Shown: positions 4,158-5,238 of the stretch, in pieces | How the letters are laid out: each line of letters begins with the position of its first letter | Numbering within the stretch: the stretch's first letter is position 1 | Assembly: GCA_003096235.1 (NCBI GenBank) | Contig: PIXT01000240.1 | Span: 1-5,238, forward strand | Source of the DNA: Candidatus Bathyarchaeum sp. | GTDB taxonomy: Archaea > Thermoproteota > Bathyarchaeia > Bathyarchaeales > Bathyarchaeaceae | Reading direction: 5' to 3' | DNA length: 5,238 nt | Translations under genes and position numbers: made by a program | The notes under the pieces: model-generated | Told to the model about the DNA's origin: nothing | The model's database searches: none | The model's input: only the letters and a program-made list of their open reading frames with translations

Positions 4158-5238
4158 TTATCCCTCTGCTCCTTTTCCGAAGGGACCAAAAAGCATCCGA
4201 CGCACGTTTGGTCTTGTAACTATCTTAAGTCCATATTGATGCGCTATGAACCGTTGAATTCCTATCACTTCTGTTGCTGTGAATGTTGAGTATATGTGAG
4301 CTAACCGTAACGTTTCAGGGTAACTTTGAACAAGCAGATCGCTTCCAAGAAGACACTGAACAGCCTCTATTCCCTGCTCCTTTGGAACCTTCTTGTCGAT
4401 GTCTAGCCTAAACGAGCATACTCCATGAGTCAGTTTTGCGACGTAAATATTTCCGAGCAGTAAAACTGGACCTGAAGATACCGGAGCGTCACCTATCTGG
4501 AGTAGGCATGGAGGCACAGCTTTTTTTGCGTAATCGGTTAGTTTGTGACCTGAAAACCGTAGGTTAGTGTTCTTGGAAAATGCTAGCACCGTGCTGAGGC
4601 GGTTTCGTGCTGTTTCTAGAAGACGCGCCATTTCATCAACGGGGCAGTCTACCATTCCTGCTGTCATTGAGCCGTCCCAAAGAATGATTGTGCCGTGTGC
4701 TGAGCATGAGATGCCCAGTTGGAGCCATCGTTCAAGCAGGTTGCCCATTCTGGCTTGCATGTTGACGATGTTTGTGGGTTCTTGGAATTCGAAGTGGTGA
4801 TTTTTGAAGAGTTTGTGGATTTCTTTTTTGTTTTGTTCTGTTATGTGGAATGGGAATGGTCCTATTCGTTGGTATTTGTATTTGTTTTTTTGTTTCCAGA
4901 CGATTGCTCCTCTTATTGCGCAGAGTTCGCCTGTTTGTGTTTCTCCTATTCGTATGCTTGAGACGTCGACGGCGACTACTGGTTTTTCGTTTAGGGTGGG
5001 TTCTAGTGGGATTGTCTTTATTGTGTGTGGTTGTTGAATCTTCATGATTGGTGTTGCGTCTGCAATATGTTCTGTGGGGGTTTGGTTGAGTGTGGTTTGG
5101 GTGGGGTATAGTTGGGTGCTTTCTATGTTTTTCATTGTGTTTTGGCTTAGTTGTATGAATGTTTGTGGGAGTTGTAGTTGCTCTAGGGAGGGTGGTAAGT
5201 TATATGTTGGTGTTGTTGTATAGTTATATTGTTCAATC
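4158..5238 (-). CDS. nurA: NurA, 5'-3' DNA-end nuclease (5' end outside window)
   Basis: NurA is the nuclease partner of HerA and makes single-stranded tails at DNA breaks. Numbering from the ATG at 5135, candidate active-site elements are D57 in VAVDVSS, E135 in NLLERW, D154 in LWDGSMT, K188 in AFSKNTNLR and D246 in FRLDID. The C-terminal HIYSTFTATEVIGIQRFI segment also fits the family. The frame stays open upstream of that ATG to the right edge, adding 34 codons with a plausible NurA-like N-terminus (YNLPPSLEQLQLPQTF) in the same codon style. No Shine-Dalgarno site precedes the ATG at 5135. The true start is therefore probably outside the window and the gene is partial here. The first half uses almost only A- or C-ending codons, unlike the second half. 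The stop is three bases before herA. Confidence 0.92.
   Translation of the reverse strand, partial: IEQYNYTTTPTYNLPPSLEQLQLPQTFIQLSQNTMKNIESTQLYPTQTTLNQTPTEHIADATPIMKIQQPHTIKTIPLEPTLNEKPVVAVDVSSIRIGETQTGELCAIRGAIVWKQKNKYKYQRIGPFPFHITEQNKKEIHKLFKNHHFEFQEPTNIVNMQARMGNLLERWLQLGISCSAHGTIILWDGSMTAGMVDCPVDEMARLLETARNRLSTVLAFSKNTNLRFSGHKLTDYAKKAVPPCLLQIGDAPVSSGPVLLLGNIYVAKLTHGVCSFRLDIDKKVPKEQGIEAVQCLLGSDLLVQSYPETLRLAHIYSTFTATEVIGIQRFIAHQYGLKIVTRPNVRRMLFGPFGKGAEG

Noticed and set aside
4719..5047. Plus-strand frames encoding Phe/Leu/Val-rich peptides that resemble membrane segments.
   Set aside because: They are antisense to nurA, and the hydrophobic look comes from the G/T-rich plus strand opposite A/C-rich nurA codons.

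Overview
The window is archaeal. It carries an Alba chromatin protein, a HerA/NurA DNA end-resection pair, a stand-alone IMP cyclohydrolase domain of PurH, a small CxxC-x17-CxxC zinc protein, TATA-like boxes upstream of genes, and T-rich terminators. The gene set and protein flavour fit a Thermoproteota-type archaeon, possibly Bathyarchaeia-like. That placement is inferred from reading the proteins, not from a search. The DNA is AT-rich by eye, and several genes use GTG or TTG starts behind strong GGAGG Shine-Dalgarno sites.

Layout, left to right. Positions 1-56 are too short to assign. purH (IMP cyclohydrolase domain only) lies on the minus strand at 57-635. A divergent intergenic region (636-832) holds promoters for both sides, a possible 30-codon ORF and a small hairpin. 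alba is on the plus strand at 833-1108 and is followed by a T-rich terminator. It converges on a minus-strand gene for a DUF2095-like conserved archaeal protein (1218-1568). Next comes a minus-strand nucleotidyltransferase-fold protein (1685-2302). Then a 45-residue zinc-binding protein (2437-2574, minus) starts at TTG and ends in a hairpin plus T-tract. herA (2700-4154) and nurA (4158 to the right edge, 5' end outside the window) form a tight minus-strand operon with a 3-base gap.

Functionally, nurA-herA is the clearest working unit: the NurA nuclease and the HerA hexameric translocase act together in resecting DNA double-strand ends. The zinc protein lies 125 bases downstream of herA and could be partly read through from it, but it has its own candidate promoter. 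The other genes look like independent transcription units for purine synthesis, chromatin packing and two poorly understood archaeal functions.

I see no CRISPR array, mobile element, rRNA or tRNA. I do not see a clear new system. The points most worth a second look are an abrupt change in codon style inside nurA, with a reading frame open to the window edge, the hidden zinc mini-gene, and paired inverted repeats around the terminator at 2361-2437.
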